Positions 9,301 through 17,700 of a stretch of DNA of 64,000 nucleotides are shown here, in pieces. Source of the stretch: an uncultured bacterium (GTDB lineage: Bacteria; Planctomycetota; JAJSAM01; JAJVHW01). Made by a program: the position numbers and the translations under genes. Below the pieces are notes generated by a model, which was given only the letters and a program-made list of their open reading frames with translations, was not told the DNA's origin and did no database searches. Each line of letters opens with the position of its first letter. The first letter of the stretch is position 1. The stretch lies in NCBI GenBank assembly GCA_937996235.1, contig CALKVK010000033.1, forward strand, positions 1-64,000, written 5' to 3'.

Positions 9301-11473
9301 GAACGAGACCACGTACGCGTACGACAAGCTGAACCGCCTGACGACGAAGACGTACGAGGACGCGACCACGGCGACCTACAGCTACGACGCCGCCGGCAAC
9401 GTGCTCGAGATGATCGACCGGGCCGGGAACGAGATCGACCAGGCATTCAGCGACCTCAACCAGCTCACGGGCCGCACGATCACGCTCGCGACCGGCTTCG
9501 GCGGCGACACCGACGAGGACTTCGCCTACGACGCGCTCGGCCGGTTGACGCAGGCCTCGGACGATGACAGCATCGTGCAGTTCACGTACGACAGCCTGGG
9601 TCGGGTCCTGACCGAGATCCAGGGAAGCAACCCCCTGGGGGCGACCGGCAAGACCGTGACCTACACCGTGGACGCCGAGGGCAACCAGACGGAGATCGAC
9701 TACCCGTCGGGCTTCGAGGCGCACCGCACCTTCGACGAGCTGAACCGCCTGACGCTGCTCGAGGACTCGAGCAGCAACGACATCGCGTCCTGGACGCGCT
9801 ACGGCGCCGCCAACCGGCGCGACGTGCTCAGCTACGAGAACGGCACGACGACGACCTGGGGCTGGGACGGCTTCCGGCGGCCGACCACGATCACCCACGA
9901 GGACTCGGGCAGCAGTGAGTTCGCGGGGTTCACGTACGGCTGGGACAAGAACGACAACCCCACCTTCGAGGCGCGGAGCCACCAGAGCGGTAAGGGCGAC
10001 GTCTACACCTACGACCGCGCGAACCGCCTGACGAAGGTGCTGCAGGACGTCGACGACCCCGCCAACGAGGTCGCGAACCCCGGCGCCGAGAGCTACGTCG
10101 ACAAGGTGGAGTACAACATGGACGACGTGCTCAACTTCACGTCGCTCGTGACGACCCCCTACGGAGGCTCCGCCTCGACGGTCAGCTACTCGACCAACGC
10201 AATGAACGAGTACACGTCTGTGGGCGGCACTTCGCACACCTACGACGACAACGGCAACCTGGTCGACGACGGCACCTACGAGTACGTCTACGACGGCCAC
10301 AACCACCTGATCGAGGTGATCGACCCGTCCGGCCCGACGACGATCGCGACCTACACGTACGACGCTCTCGGCCTCGGCCGGCGGAGCTCGAAGACGGTCG
10401 GGAGCGACACCACGCGCTTCGTCTACGCCAACCAGCAGTGCCTGGAAGAGTACGACGGCTCGGGGAACCTGCTCCGCCTCTTCGCCTTCGGGCAGGGGAT
10501 CGACGAGGTCGCGATGATGGAGGCACCCGACGTCGCGGACGTGGACGGGGACCTGAACACGACCGAGACGAAGCGCTTCTACTACCACACGCAGCTCCTG
10601 GGATCCGTCACGCAGCTGACGGACCCCGACGAGGTCGTCGTCGAGAGCTACGACTACGGGCCGTACGGAGAGATCACGATCAAGGACATCGGCGGCTCGA
10701 CGGTGTCGACGAGCCAGATCGGGAACCCGTTCACGTACACGGGGCGTCGGCTCGACGAGGAGTCGGGACTGTACTACTACCGAGCGCGGCACTATTCGGC
10801 GGAGCTGAAGAGATTCATTCAGCGGGATCCGCTGGAGTATGTCGACGGAGCGAATGCGCACATGTATGCGCAGGCCGGTCCCATTCTTCGCTCGGACCCG
10901 AGCGGTCAAGACGATAGAGCTGCCCTCGATGCCGCGCAGAAGATTGCCAACGCCATAGACGAGAGTGCAACCCCTCCACCCAGCGTGTTGGTGCCTTGGA
11001 CGCAGGCACCAGTAGGCTGGGGTCAAACAATCGTGAGATCTAACCCCGAGAAGGGCAAGCCTGGCATCGTGAGTGTAACGATAGGCATTCAGGGGATGGA
11101 CGGAATCGCCCCGGCGTGTGTGTGCGGAAGTGGTGCGAAAATGGCCGGGTTGATAGCTACCCTGCGCCACGAAGACAAACACTACGACAAGGCAGAGGCG
11201 GCCGGATTCAAACCGTTCAGCTCCGCGATGCAGGACCCAGAGCATGCTGATGCGCACGACGATAGCGCGGACGAGTTGGACCAGCTTGTCCTAGAGCTCA
11301 CATCTCCATGGACCTGGATTGACGGAGTCTCGGAGCATGGCGATGTACTATGTCCTTGCGGATGCCGGGAGAGCTGGAACACATTTGCTGGAGACATGCG
11401 CAACGAGTCTGCGCAGGAGCGCGATCGCGCACGACACTATCGAAACCCCAGCGGGCCGATTGGGCCCAAGTGA
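6344..11473 (+). CDS. RHS/YD-repeat polymorphic toxin-like protein with HExxH tip
   Basis: 1709 aa. Signal peptide (1-26, ending AFAADT), then Asp-rich calcium-binding repeats of thrombospondin type-3 style (DTDGDGLENAFEAAYGTN, DTDADGWNDYDE, DTDGDGTNDPSD; residues 27-90). Next come about 1350 residues of YD repeats (many GxxxxxYDxxGN/R units) and an RHS core end: YYYRARHYSAELKRF then IQRDPLEYVDG near 1485-1503. After the core lies a roughly 205-residue tip with cysteines and an HExxH motif (LRHEDKHYDKAEA, H1609-H1613), as in zinc metallopeptidases. RHS shells encapsulate such toxins and release them by autoproteolysis near this junction. Base composition drops sharply at about 10790, exactly at the core end, as expected for tip exchange by recombination. 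The shell assignment is firm; the metallopeptidase toxin is inferred. Confidence 0.88.
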   Translation: MSRSRTALALLAGLVLSALAPRAFAADTDGDGLENAFEAAYGTNGGQADTDADGWNDYDEIFVYGTDPTLADTDGDGTNDPSDTAPLHAPSGDRDGNIAMTHSGGPTSDLWAPSGESPQDGVGVYVHNGALVYSASVAGARGVKLPFGFSLVYVSQSSYNGFVGMDWVSMLDLQYTEQGSGDVDMLFPDGITRTWVKSGSNYITPSFHYDDLVKTSTDHFTQTTPLGFQYFWTGGRLASVQDPHGNSISLTWSSGQMTQATDSRGANHTFDYYSATGRLKQINMADGRVWKFEYTETGQLSRITGPTTTTFATGIVWDFRYTNGSTNSSLNDNMIAAIDGKGQSWLEMTYDTSDRVVTQKVGEADFEFDYTNIGSQSVQVTDRAGNERIWQWNSTTLARSQLDQNSNRNVRTSDPTSWTTAWTHDSDGFLATVTYPEGNGVKYTRNSVKLVTERRRKADMGVADSSTNDLIETWAYDSSKNYGVTSYTDPGGHETTYTLDSVGRPTTITYETITHTTPNVTVQESIAYNGDGTVDTRTDGEGKVTKFDYYTTPTAKLGRVHYKTVDYGTGTLNLQTTYDYTDWGDVKQVIDPEGDQTDYTVEAYGNVTQVTGPSALGYITKYTHDGNLNVTVRQVKNIDENGTALTTPSYWRTEYTYTVMDKLTQLKEWKSTSTTRVTSLFYDDNDNLYQRTVDNKLVEMTYDERDMLYQRVRDPGTSPAINATETFTYDDNGNLVTYSDPRSKTTTFEYDGFDRRTKTINALGDYEVTVYCKDGMVAERLSYEEAGATDTLVAHTKITCDELHRHWKYEYALLGSTTTWESELFEFDNRGLVTKATSRRGNDVVFAYDGAGRRTSATDDVGNVTSWEYDDDGNVTAVDESEVVPGSSNQTFRTEFEYDAVDRKTKQTVIDRTNSSNTKVTEWKWNSRNVVAKTIDPLGWTTTCEHDGLGRRTKERRMTDGSGGEIVTTWTFDDNDMVTVMEDDNGNETTYAYDKLNRLTTKTYEDATTATYSYDAAGNVLEMIDRAGNEIDQAFSDLNQLTGRTITLATGFGGDTDEDFAYDALGRLTQASDDDSIVQFTYDSLGRVLTEIQGSNPLGATGKTVTYTVDAEGNQTEIDYPSGFEAHRTFDELNRLTLLEDSSSNDIASWTRYGAANRRDVLSYENGTTTTWGWDGFRRPTTITHEDSGSSEFAGFTYGWDKNDNPTFEARSHQSGKGDVYTYDRANRLTKVLQDVDDPANEVANPGAESYVDKVEYNMDDVLNFTSLVTTPYGGSASTVSYSTNAMNEYTSVGGTSHTYDDNGNLVDDGTYEYVYDGHNHLIEVIDPSGPTTIATYTYDALGLGRRSSKTVGSDTTRFVYANQQCLEEYDGSGNLLRLFAFGQGIDEVAMMEAPDVADVDGDLNTTETKRFYYHTQLLGSVTQLTDPDEVVVESYDYGPYGEITIKDIGGSTVSTSQIGNPFTYTGRRLDEESGLYYYRARHYSAELKRFIQRDPLEYVDGANAHMYAQAGPILRSDPSGQDDRAALDAAQKIANAIDESATPPPSVLVPWTQAPVGWGQTIVRSNPEKGKPGIVSVTIGIQGMDGIAPACVCGSGAKMAGLIATLRHEDKHYDKAEAAGFKPFSSAMQDPEHADAHDDSADELDQLVLELTSPWTWIDGVSEHGDVLCPCGCRESWNTFAGDMRNESAQERDRARHYRNPSGPIGPK

Positions 11474-11483
11474 GTTGCGCCGC

Positions 11484-12848
11484 ATGCGGAGGCTAGCCGT
11501 TTCGATGGGTGCGCATGCGGCGGTTGTCTGCCTTGTCGCGGCCGTTGCTTCGTTGAGCGTCTGCGACGCAGCGCAAGCCGGTGACCGGGAGTGCTTCGAG
11601 TCCCAGTTGCGCGACATCAAGAAGTGCATTGGTCAACTTAGTAGCGGGCTCCGTGCAGAGGAGCATCTCGCTGTGAACGAGATCGCTCAGATCGGGCTAC
11701 CGGCAATCAGGGTTGTGGCGAGGGAGGGAGGCTCTCTCGGCGGTGAGGCGTGGACTGTTTTCTCTCGCGCATGTGACGCTGCATGCCGACAGAGCGCAGA
11801 GCCCAGTGGAGTGGCGATTGAGCTCGTTGCGGCAGCACATCTGGCGGCGGGCCCGCACCGTAGTCGCCTCTTGGCTCTTGCGCAGCAGTTCGACGCGACG
11901 GCTGGACGCCCGCTCAGCCGCGATGCGGTGGATGCGAAGGTCCGAGAGTACCTGCTGGTTCGTGCGCAGCTTGGGTGCACGACGGGGAACGAGATTCCAG
12001 TTGCGCTTCTCGGCCACGACGCCGTCCCCGCAGTGCTGAGACTCATTCACGAGCCTGGTTTCGATCGACTTTCTGCATTTCGTGCGATCGAGTACCTCGC
12101 AGCACCAGATGACGTTCCCGCGCTGAGGAGGGTCCTTCTTGACGGGGAAACGCTTGCAGCGATTCCACTGCGCCGAGTTCACGAACAGGGGGTAGAGGCG
12201 GCGGAGGCGGCGTTGGTCGAGGCGGTTCTCCGCGGGCTCCTCGATGCTGACATTGCGTGGGCGCTCGCTACCGTCCGCGACCGCGATCAGGCGCTGCAAG
12301 CCATGCGGCGCTGGAGTTCACACGAGGCCGGGGCTGCCGAGTCTCAGCGAGCGGCGTTCGCTGATTTGGCGGCGAGCCTTGACGCCTACGAGTTCGTGCA
12401 AACTCTGGAGCGATGGGTCCTAGATGCAGTTAGCCCATACTACTTCACCACGGTAGTGTCAGCACTTGTGCATCTCGGAAGCACTCGTGGTGTCGAACTG
12501 GCAGTGCGGATGATCTGTGATCCACAGTCGGCTGGCCCTGACCTTGGGAGTGACCATGCTCCGGAGCGGGCGAGTATCTCCGGTGTGCGCACGCAGCGGC
12601 GGATTCCGCGTGACATACGCGTCTTCCAGAGGTTGGCCGCGGCGCGTATGGTTGCGGATATTGCCGGCCCCGACGCTGGGATTGTGGATACTAGGGAAGC
12701 GATGGCGGTGGCGGCCTCCGGTGCTTCAGACGCGAAGTGCCGACAACTATTGGAGGGCGCCGCAGAGGCGGCCCACGTATGGTGGGAGGCGGCCAGGGTC
12801 CAACTCGTGTTCGATCCGCAGGCTGGGACATGGTCGATGGCTCGATAG
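11484..12848 (+). CDS. exported HEAT-like protein, candidate immunity or partner of the RHS tip
   Basis: 454 aa from the ATG at 11484; an alternative ATG at 11505 follows a GGAGG and would shorten the signal peptide. Residues 1-32 form a signal peptide (MRRLAVSMGAHAAVVCLVAA, cleavage after AQA). The mature part is helical with repeats resembling HEAT/armadillo units (LAVNEIAQIGLPAIRVV, YLAAPDDVPALRRVLLDG). The gene follows the RHS stop by 10 bases and shares its atypically low GC and codon use, so gene and tip probably arrived together. Location next to a toxin tip and export to the same compartment make it a candidate immunity protein. It could equally be an unrelated passenger. No family is recognised. 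Confidence 0.65.
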   Translation: MRRLAVSMGAHAAVVCLVAAVASLSVCDAAQAGDRECFESQLRDIKKCIGQLSSGLRAEEHLAVNEIAQIGLPAIRVVAREGGSLGGEAWTVFSRACDAACRQSAEPSGVAIELVAAAHLAAGPHRSRLLALAQQFDATAGRPLSRDAVDAKVREYLLVRAQLGCTTGNEIPVALLGHDAVPAVLRLIHEPGFDRLSAFRAIEYLAAPDDVPALRRVLLDGETLAAIPLRRVHEQGVEAAEAALVEAVLRGLLDADIAWALATVRDRDQALQAMRRWSSHEAGAAESQRAAFADLAASLDAYEFVQTLERWVLDAVSPYYFTTVVSALVHLGSTRGVELAVRMICDPQSAGPDLGSDHAPERASISGVRTQRRIPRDIRVFQRLAAARMVADIAGPDAGIVDTREAMAVAASGASDAKCRQLLEGAAEAAHVWWEAARVQLVFDPQAGTWSMAR

Positions 12849-13281
12849 AGTCTTCGTGGCTGATCGACCAGTTCAGCGCGCTCTACGGTGACCGTTGCTG
12901 AGTCCAGAACGGTGCTGGGACGGGAGTCGGTTGATCCAGCGTGCGTCGCGCGGACGGAGCGTGTGTGGCGATGCGGTGACCCGAGGCGTCGCGATCCGGC
13001 AGTGCCTTGGCGGCTAGCGAGCGAGAGTCGGAGCCGTTGGCTCGTGCAGTGCGCGTCGGGGGCGGGGGGCAGTCTGTGTGCGTGGGACGCCGCGCAGCCA
13101 CGGCTCAGGCAGCACCGCTGCAGTGCGCGGCGAGTGCAGGCGCAAGTGATTCGAGCAGCGTTTGGTTTGTGAAATCCATCGGCAGCAACCCAGTTCAAAC
13201 TGTTAGAGGCAGCATGATAACAAGTGCTGGACGGTAAGTCAGGGGCGTGAGCGAGTGAGTAACCATGAAACGGAGGAGGCG
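12849..13281. other. intergenic region between RHS cassette and cus genes
   Basis: 433 bases without a convincing gene. Frames in both directions are short and not protein-like. The last 100 bases (about 13150-13250) are the most AT-rich of the neighbourhood and probably contain the promoter for the metal-efflux genes. Confidence 0.4.
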
Positions 13282-14751
13282 ATGCGGCATGGCAGGGCCC
13301 CAATGCCTCGGTTGATCGCTTCGGCCCTGATGCGAACACGCATTGTTGTTGTCCTCGTCGCTGTCATGACTTTCGCTGCGGCGTGGCGGACCGCCGGGGA
13401 CGTGGCTCGGCGGGCGCTTCGCCCAGAGCCGCATGCCGGAGCAGCAGCAGCGAGCGCCTTCTTCTGCCCCATGTGCCCTGAAGTGCGCCGCGAGAGCCCC
13501 GGAATGTGCCCCGTCTGCGGCATGAGGCTCAGCCATCGGAGGGGAGCGATGACCGCTGTCGCGCCGCGGACGAGTCCCGGGCAACTGCGCGTCGCGCAGG
13601 CTAATGCCCGCAAAGAAGTGGTTTGTTTCGCGTTGCTCACGCGCGCGCTGCGCGCGGTCGGAACCCTGGATTACGCAGCGCCTGGAGTCACGCACATCAG
13701 GGCCAAGTTCGATGGGAGGATCGAGTCACTGATCGTTGATCGGAGCGGTATGAGCGTGGCCGCGGGCGACGTAATGGCGGTCGTCTACGGGCCGGACCTC
13801 GCCGCGGCACACGAGCAGTTGATCCTCGCCAAGCGGCGACTCGACGAAGCGGAGAGCCGCTCGTCCGTGGCGGCCGTCTCGCGGGCAGCACCGCTGGTCG
13901 CGATCGCTGCGACACAGTTCCGGCGGTGGGGCTTCCCGGAGTTCCAGATAGAGCAGCTCTCGCGGTACGACGCTCCGACGGACACGGTGGAACTCCTCGC
14001 GCCGACTGACAGTGTGGTCACTGCGAAACATGTCTCTGTCGGGGACTACGCAGCGGAGGGGACGCCGCTCTTCGACCTTGCGGATCCCAGCCAGACGTGG
14101 CTCGTCGTGTCGATCTTCGAATCCGATCTTCCGTCTGTGCGCGAAGGCCTGGTCGTTCGCGCGACGACCGACGCCGTTCCGGGCAGGACGTTCATGGGGC
14201 GAATCGACTTCGTCTGTCCGAACCTCCACGCTGAGAGCCACGCGGCTGAACTCCGCGTCGAACTCGACCCGGACGGTGAGCTGCCGCCCGTCGGTACGAC
14301 GATGGATGTCGTCATCGATGTGCCGATTCGCCCGGCGGAGGACGTCAGCGTGGCGCGAGCCATCCCGCACAAGGTCTACGTCTGTCCCATGCACAACGTT
14401 CAGGAACACGCGCCTGGCGAATGCAAAGCCTGTGGCGGCATGAGGCTTCTCGAGCGGGACGCCCCGCCGCCGCCCGAGGGCGCGGTGCTCGCCGTTCGGG
14501 CATCTGCGGTGATTGATACCGGCCGGGGTCGAATCGTGTACGTGGAGTGCGAGCCGGGTGTCTTCGAACTGCGTGCAGTCGAACTCGGTCCGCGATGCGA
14601 CGATGCGTATCCCGTGCTGGCCGGGCTGGCCGAAGGCGAGCGCGTCGCGATTTCTGCGGCGTTCCTTCTCGATGCGGAGGCGCGTCTAGATCCCGCGATA
14701 GCGGGTACGTACTTCGGCGCGGGCGGTGGGCCGCCTCGGGACGACCGGTGA
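13282..14751 (+). CDS. cusB: CusB-type RND efflux periplasmic adaptor with two metal-binding motifs
   Basis: 489 aa from the ATG at 13282, behind GGAGG; a GTG at 13255 is an alternative. One membrane anchor (about 15-32), then a short heavy-metal-binding domain CPMCPEVRRESPGMCPVCGM. The HlyD/CusB body follows: a barrel-sandwich lipoyl part (RAKFDGRIESLIVDRSGM), a helical hairpin (AHEQLILAKRRLDEAE) and a beta-barrel (TWLVVSIFESDLPSVREG). A second metal-binding module, CPMHNVQEHAPGECKACGGM, is inserted near the C-terminus before the membrane-proximal domain. Adaptors of this kind deliver Cu(I)/Ag(I) or similar soft metals to a CusA pump. The next gene overlaps the stop (GTGA) and encodes the pump. 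No outer-membrane CusC partner is in the window. Substrate is inferred. Confidence 0.85.
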   Translation: MRHGRAPMPRLIASALMRTRIVVVLVAVMTFAAAWRTAGDVARRALRPEPHAGAAAASAFFCPMCPEVRRESPGMCPVCGMRLSHRRGAMTAVAPRTSPGQLRVAQANARKEVVCFALLTRALRAVGTLDYAAPGVTHIRAKFDGRIESLIVDRSGMSVAAGDVMAVVYGPDLAAAHEQLILAKRRLDEAESRSSVAAVSRAAPLVAIAATQFRRWGFPEFQIEQLSRYDAPTDTVELLAPTDSVVTAKHVSVGDYAAEGTPLFDLADPSQTWLVVSIFESDLPSVREGLVVRATTDAVPGRTFMGRIDFVCPNLHAESHAAELRVELDPDGELPPVGTTMDVVIDVPIRPAEDVSVARAIPHKVYVCPMHNVQEHAPGECKACGGMRLLERDAPPPPEGAVLAVRASAVIDTGRGRIVYVECEPGVFELRAVELGPRCDDAYPVLAGLAEGERVAISAAFLLDAEARLDPAIAGTYFGAGGGPPRDDR

Positions 14752-17700
14752 TCGCGCGTCTGATCTCCTGGTCGATCCGCGATCGCGGGGTCGTACTTGT
14801 TCTCGCCGCGATCTTCGTCACCTATGGAGTGGCGACGCTTCTACGGACGCCCGTCGATGCGGTTCCGGATGTCTCTGAGGGCCAGGTCCTGGTCCACGCG
14901 GCGTGGAGTGGACAGGCACCGCAGGAGGTCGAGGACCAGGTGACTCGGCCGCTGTCGGAACTCCTTCGTGGTGTGCGCGGGGTGCGGACCGTGCGCGCCT
15001 CGAGCGAGACCGGCCTCTCCATGGTGCATGTGCTCCTCGCGGACGGCGTAGACGTGGCCGAAGCGCGACGCCTCGTGCAGGAGCGGCTCGCGGAGGCTCG
15101 TGGGCTGCCGCCGGGCGTTGTCCCGAGGATCGGCCCCGATGCGACAGCTACGGGGCAGATCCTGTGGTACACGCTCGATGCCGAGGCGGCGGACGTGGGG
15201 GAGTTGCGCGCGCTCCAGGATCAGGTGATCCGTCCGGCTCTTGCCTCCGTTCCCGGCGTCGCCGAGGTCGCCAGCGTCGGCGGAGCGCGGGTCGAGTGGC
15301 AGGTCGAGGTCGACCCGTGGCGCCTCGCGCGCTACCAGGTGACGGTCGATGACGTCGCAACGGCACTCAGCGCGGCGAGCCGGAACACTGGCGGCGGCTC
15401 AGTGGAGACGGCGGGCGGGGGGCTCGCGCTCCGCACGGTGGGGATCGCAGCGACCGCCGACGAGTTGCGCGCTGTGGTCGTCCGGTACGCAGGTGGCGTA
15501 CCCGTTCGCCTGCGGCATGTGGCGACGGTCGAGCGCGGGCCGGCGCCGCGGACCGCGGTTCTCGAGCGCGACGGGAGCGAAGTAGTGGGTGGGGTCGTCA
15601 CGATGCTCCGCGGCGGAAACCCGCTGGACGTGACGCGCGCGCTCGAGTCGCGCATGGCCGAGCTGGCACCCGGGCTGCCGCAAGGCGTGCGGATCGTCCC
15701 ATTCTACGATCGTACGCGTCTTGTCCGAGGTTCCGTTGCCACGATGCGGCGGATCCTGGTGGAAGAGACCGTGATCGCCTGCGGAGTCATCCTCGTCGTG
15801 ATGGGGCACGCAGGAGCGTCGGTCGTTGTCTGCGTCGCGCTTCCTCTCGCCGTCCTTGGCTCGCTGGTGCTGCTGCGGCACGTCGGCGTGGACTGCAACA
15901 TCATGTCCCTCGCTGGCATCGCGGTCTCGGCCGGTGTGCTCGTCGACCAGGCAGTAGTGCTGACCGACAACGCCATGAATGGTCTGCGCGCTCGGTTCGG
16001 GGAGGATCGAGTTCGCGGCGATGTCCGGGAGACGCTGCTCGGCCCTTGCGTCGAGGTCGGGCGACCGATCTTATTCGGCATCCTTGTGATGCTGCTCTCG
16101 TTCCTGCCGGTCTTTGCACTCGGCGGGATCGAGGGGCGGATGTTCCTGCCGCTCGCTGCTGCGAAGTCGTTCGCGCTGTTGACGGTGGGTGTGCTGACCG
16201 TCACGGTGCTCCCAGCGCTGCTTCCATCTCTCCTGCGTGGAAGGATGCGTCGGGAGGAGGAGTCCTGGATAGTCCGAACGACTGCGGGTGTGTACCGACC
16301 GATTCTCGCGTTCGTGATGGATCGCCCACGCGCGGCGCTCGTCGCCTTCGCCCTGCTGCTCGGGGCTGGCTATGGGGTGGCGTCCTCACTCGGGCGGCAG
16401 TTCGTGCCGCCGCTCGACGAGGGATCCATCCTGGACATGCCGGTCACGGTGCCGGGGGTCTCGGTGACGCAGGTGACGGAGTATCTCAAGCTCCGAAACA
16501 CGGAGATTCGCACGTTCCCCGAGGTCGCCTCGGTGGTCGGAAAGGCAGGGAGGGCGGACTCCGCGATGGACCCGAGCCCGCTCGAGATGGTCGAAACCAT
16601 CATCGAGTTGGAGCCGCGCGAGCTGTGGCCTCATCGACACCTTGACGACAGCGATGCGCTCCGCGAGGTCCGCAGTGTGAACGCCGCGCTCGTGGCGGGT
16701 GGGAACCTCGAGGGCACGGAGGAGGAGTCCCTCATCCTCGAGGCGGCGGAGCTCGCGTCGGAGCGATTCGACGCATGGACGCGCGAGGTGTGCCGCGCTC
16801 GGCAGGAAGAGGAGCGTGCGCGCGTTGGGACGGCGCTCGTGGCGAGCTGCCTTGACGATCTGAGCACCGACACCGACGCGACGGCACCCGCGCTGGTTGC
16901 CTTCGGCGACCGGCTCTCGCGGCGCGTGCTGCTCCACGACGTGGTCGAGCTAGCGCGCGCGGCCGGAGCTCAGCCGAGTCAACGGAGCTCGCTCCTCGCG
17001 ACGCTGCTCGGTCGCGCTGCTCAGCCCTTCGAGGAAGCGCGCGAGGGCGTCGCAGCCTGCCGTGACGGGCTCTGGGCGGAGTTCACGGACGACCTGCGCT
17101 GGGAGTTGGATGCCGCGACCCCGCGCGTCTTCCCGCGCCTTGCTGCGGAGGCGATCACCGAACTCGCAGTGGCTCGTGGGGCACGGCCCGTGCCGTCCGC
17201 CGCGATCGACTTGGTCGCGGCCGCACGAGACTTCCGCCCCTACCTCCGACGAAAGTCGAAGGAGGAACTCCTCCAAGAACTCGACAAGCATCTCCAGTTT
17301 CCCGGCTGGGCGAACATCTGGACACAGCCGATCGTGAACCGCGTCGACATGCTCGCGACGGGGATTCGCACGCAAGTCGGCATCAAGGTCTCCGGACCCG
17401 ACCTCGATACCATCCAGGCCGCAGCTGGAGAGGTCGCACGCGTCCTGCGAACCGTCCCCGGTGCCGTCGACGTCACCTCGGAGCAGGCCACGGGACGGCG
17501 TTACGTCGAGGTTCACGTCGACAGGGAGCGTGCTGGGCGGCACGGCGTGAGCGTCGAGGACGTGAACCGCCTCGTGGAGGTCGCACTCGGCGGGGCGCCC
17601 GTCGCGAGCACGCTCGATCGCGACGCTCTGGTCGCGATCTGCCTCCGCGTCGTTCCATCCGCCCGACAGGACATCGAGGCGCTGAGGAACTTCCCGGTCC

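Noticed and set aside
6776..11257. Very long minus-strand open frames opposite the RHS gene
   Set aside because: They are Val/Arg/Ala-rich mirror images of YD-repeat codons, a normal effect of high GC3 on the opposite strand.
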